Assembly (NCBI GenBank): GCA_022865685.1
Contig: JALHUB010000047.1
Location: forward strand, 1 to 14,625
Source of the DNA: Dehalococcoidia bacterium
Lineage (GTDB): Bacteria > Chloroflexota > Dehalococcoidia > DSTF01 > JALHUB01
Reading direction: 5' to 3'
Length of the DNA: 14,625 nt
The translations under genes were made by a program, and so were the position numbers. The notes beneath the pieces were generated by a model. The model made no database searches. It was given only the letters and a program-made list of their open reading frames with translations, and had not been told where the DNA came from. Positions 13,343 to 14,625 of this stretch are shown one piece after another (the first letter of the stretch is position 1; the number at the start of each line of letters is the position of its first letter).

Positions 13343-13561
13343 CAGCGGTGGCCTTTCTGTTAGAAGAGAAGAGAGCAGGCGCATCCTCAGGCAGATAGCT
13401 CCTCCGATTCCTGTATATAGAGGAGCGGCTTCTGGGAGACGGATCGACCCCGCAGAATGAGTCGGGTAACGCCTCACCCATCCGCATAGCATACGCCTGT
13501 GACTGACAAGGCCGTCCCGCGGGGAACGGCGCCATTCTGTGGGTTAACGGAGGTTCACCCC
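13340..13561 (+). promoter_or_regulatory. rpsO-pnp intercistronic region with three hairpins
   Basis: No gene lies in this 220-base gap. Three possible RNA hairpins are seen. TAACAG/CTGTTA at 13340-13345 and 13357-13362 begins at the rpsO stop codon. GCTCCTC/GAGGAGC at 13398-13404 and 13420-13426 is a perfect 7-base stem with a 15-base loop. GCCGT-CCC/GGG-(A)-ACGGC at 13511-13530 has one bulged A and lies shortly before the pnp ribosome binding site GGAGG at 13549-13553. None has a following T-run. In E. coli the equivalent region carries an rpsO terminator, a pnp promoter and the RNase III site through which PNPase controls itself. Confidence 0.5.
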
Positions 13562-14625
13562 ATGTTACGAGTTTACGAACGAACAATTGGCGGCCGCGTC
13601 TTGACCATGGAGACGGGCAAGCTCGCCGGACAGGCGGATGGATCGGTGCTGGTGCGCTACGGCGACACTGTCGTCCTTGTCACCGCCTGCGCGACCGAGC
13701 AACCACGGGAAGGAATCGACTTCTTCCCCCTCACCATCGACTACGAGGAGCGTCTCTACGCCGCCGGCAAGATCCCCGGCAGCTTCTTCCGCAGGGAGGG
13801 CCGTCCGACGACCGAAGCCGTCCTCGCCGCCCGTCTCACTGACCGGCCCCTGCGCCCGCTCTTCCCGAAGGGCTTCCGCAACGACGTCCAGATCGTCGTC
13901 ACGGTTCTCTCAGCCGACCAGGAGAACTCGCCGGATGTCCTCGGCACCATCGGCGCTTCAACCGCCGTCTGCATCTCCAGTATCCCCTTCGGCGGACCCG
14001 TTAGCGCCGTTCACGTCGGGTATATCGAAGGCGAATACGTCGTTATGCCCACGTTCTCGCAGCTTAAGGACAGTGAGATCGACCTCACGGTCTCCAGCAC
14101 CGGCGAGGCCGTGATGATGGTCGAGGCGGGCGCGACCGGCGTCTCCGAAGAGCTCATCCTGGGCGCCATTCGCGCCGGCCATGAGGCCAACCAGGAGATA
14201 GTAGCCCTCCAGAACGAGATCATCCGCGACGTCGGCAAAGAAAAGACGCCCGTCACCAAGCCGGAGCTCGGCGAGGCAGTGCGTAACGAAGTCGCCAAGT
14301 TCCTTGAGGGCAAGCTCGAAGAGATCGTCGCGGCGGTAAACCGCGAAGAGCGCGACCGCTCCCTCGGCGAGCGCCGCGAGGAGCTCTTGGAGCGCCTCGG
14401 CGAGACCTACGCCGCTGAGCAGATCCTCGCCGCCTTCGACGAGCGCGAGAAGCTTCAGATCCGCGGCAGCATCCTCGAGAAGGACGTTCGCCCCGACGGC
14501 CGCGGCCTGAAGGAGATACGTCCCATCTCCGCCGAAGTCGGCATCCTGCCGCGAACGCACGGCTCCGGCCTGTTCACCCGCGGCCAGACCCAGGCCCTGA
14601 CCATCGCCACGCTCGGCTCGGCCAG
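13562..14625 (+). CDS. pnp: Polyribonucleotide nucleotidyltransferase (PNPase), N-terminal half
   Basis: PNPase degrades RNA 3' to 5' using phosphate and can add tails in reverse; it works as a trimer, often in a degradosome. The ATG at 13562 follows GGAGG with 8-base spacing. The 354 codons in the window cover the first RNase PH domain (about residues 5-140, including GKIPGSFFRREGRPT and LTDRPLRPLFPKGF), the all-helical domain (about 145-225 and the following linker), and the beginning of the second RNase PH domain (DVRPDGRGLKEIRP, then THGSGLFTRGQTQAL). The catalytic part of the second domain and the KH and S1 RNA-binding domains lie beyond the right edge. The truncation is due to the window end, and no frameshift is seen. 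Confidence 0.97.
   Translation, partial: MLRVYERTIGGRVLTMETGKLAGQADGSVLVRYGDTVVLVTACATEQPREGIDFFPLTIDYEERLYAAGKIPGSFFRREGRPTTEAVLAARLTDRPLRPLFPKGFRNDVQIVVTVLSADQENSPDVLGTIGASTAVCISSIPFGGPVSAVHVGYIEGEYVVMPTFSQLKDSEIDLTVSSTGEAVMMVEAGATGVSEELILGAIRAGHEANQEIVALQNEIIRDVGKEKTPVTKPELGEAVRNEVAKFLEGKLEEIVAAVNREERDRSLGERREELLERLGETYAAEQILAAFDEREKLQIRGSILEKDVRPDGRGLKEIRPISAEVGILPRTHGSGLFTRGQTQALTIATLGSA

Overview
The window is a mostly housekeeping segment of a high-GC bacterial chromosome. Obg carries the C-terminal OCT domain, pantothenate kinase is type III, coaBC is fused, and rpsO is followed by pnp. Codons are strongly G/C-ending in nearly every gene. This fits a Terrabacteria-type lineage; a Chloroflexota (Dehalococcoidia or SAR202-like) metagenome-derived genome is my best guess, but it rests on general appearance, not on a search. 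I found no tRNA, rRNA, CRISPR array or intact transposase gene.

Left block (1-3705, minus strand): dnaA (initiator), a 330-base intergenic region with several degenerate DnaA-box-like sites (a weak oriC candidate), then obg and nadD overlapping by 13 bases, then the first 39 codons of a RecF/SMC/OLD-type P-loop ATPase that runs off the left edge. A gene-poor gap of about 470 bases (3706-4173) separates dnaA from the plus-strand genes.

Middle block (4174-7954, plus strand): coaX and coaBC form a tight coenzyme A pair with a 1-base gap. A REP-like palindrome is embedded in the last codons of coaX. CoaBC differs from the E. coli enzyme at three motif residues of its decarboxylase half. Next comes a lower-GC stretch that looks like an accessory insertion: two arrays of GGAC words at an exact 12-base period, then a class II Fic protein (HPFx(3)NGRxxR plus a self-inhibitory TxxxEG motif). 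A GYD-domain gene follows with its own near-consensus promoter.

Right block (7973-14625): pepA (leucyl aminopeptidase, minus) is divergent from a tandem pair of PAP2-family membrane proteins (plus). Each of these has a candidate promoter, and the pair ends at a clear intrinsic terminator. Convergent to them are a P-loop kinase-like gene and degV (minus). degV is divergent from rpsO-pnp (plus); the two -10 elements in the degV/rpsO gap overlap. pnp is cut by the right edge.

How the genes relate: NadD (NAD), CoaX and CoaBC (CoA) supply cofactors; DnaA, Obg, S15 and PNPase are core information-processing proteins; the PAP2 pair and DegV suggest lipid handling. The least ordinary part is the Fic gene with its periodic repeat arrays. 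I see no clearly new multi-gene system.
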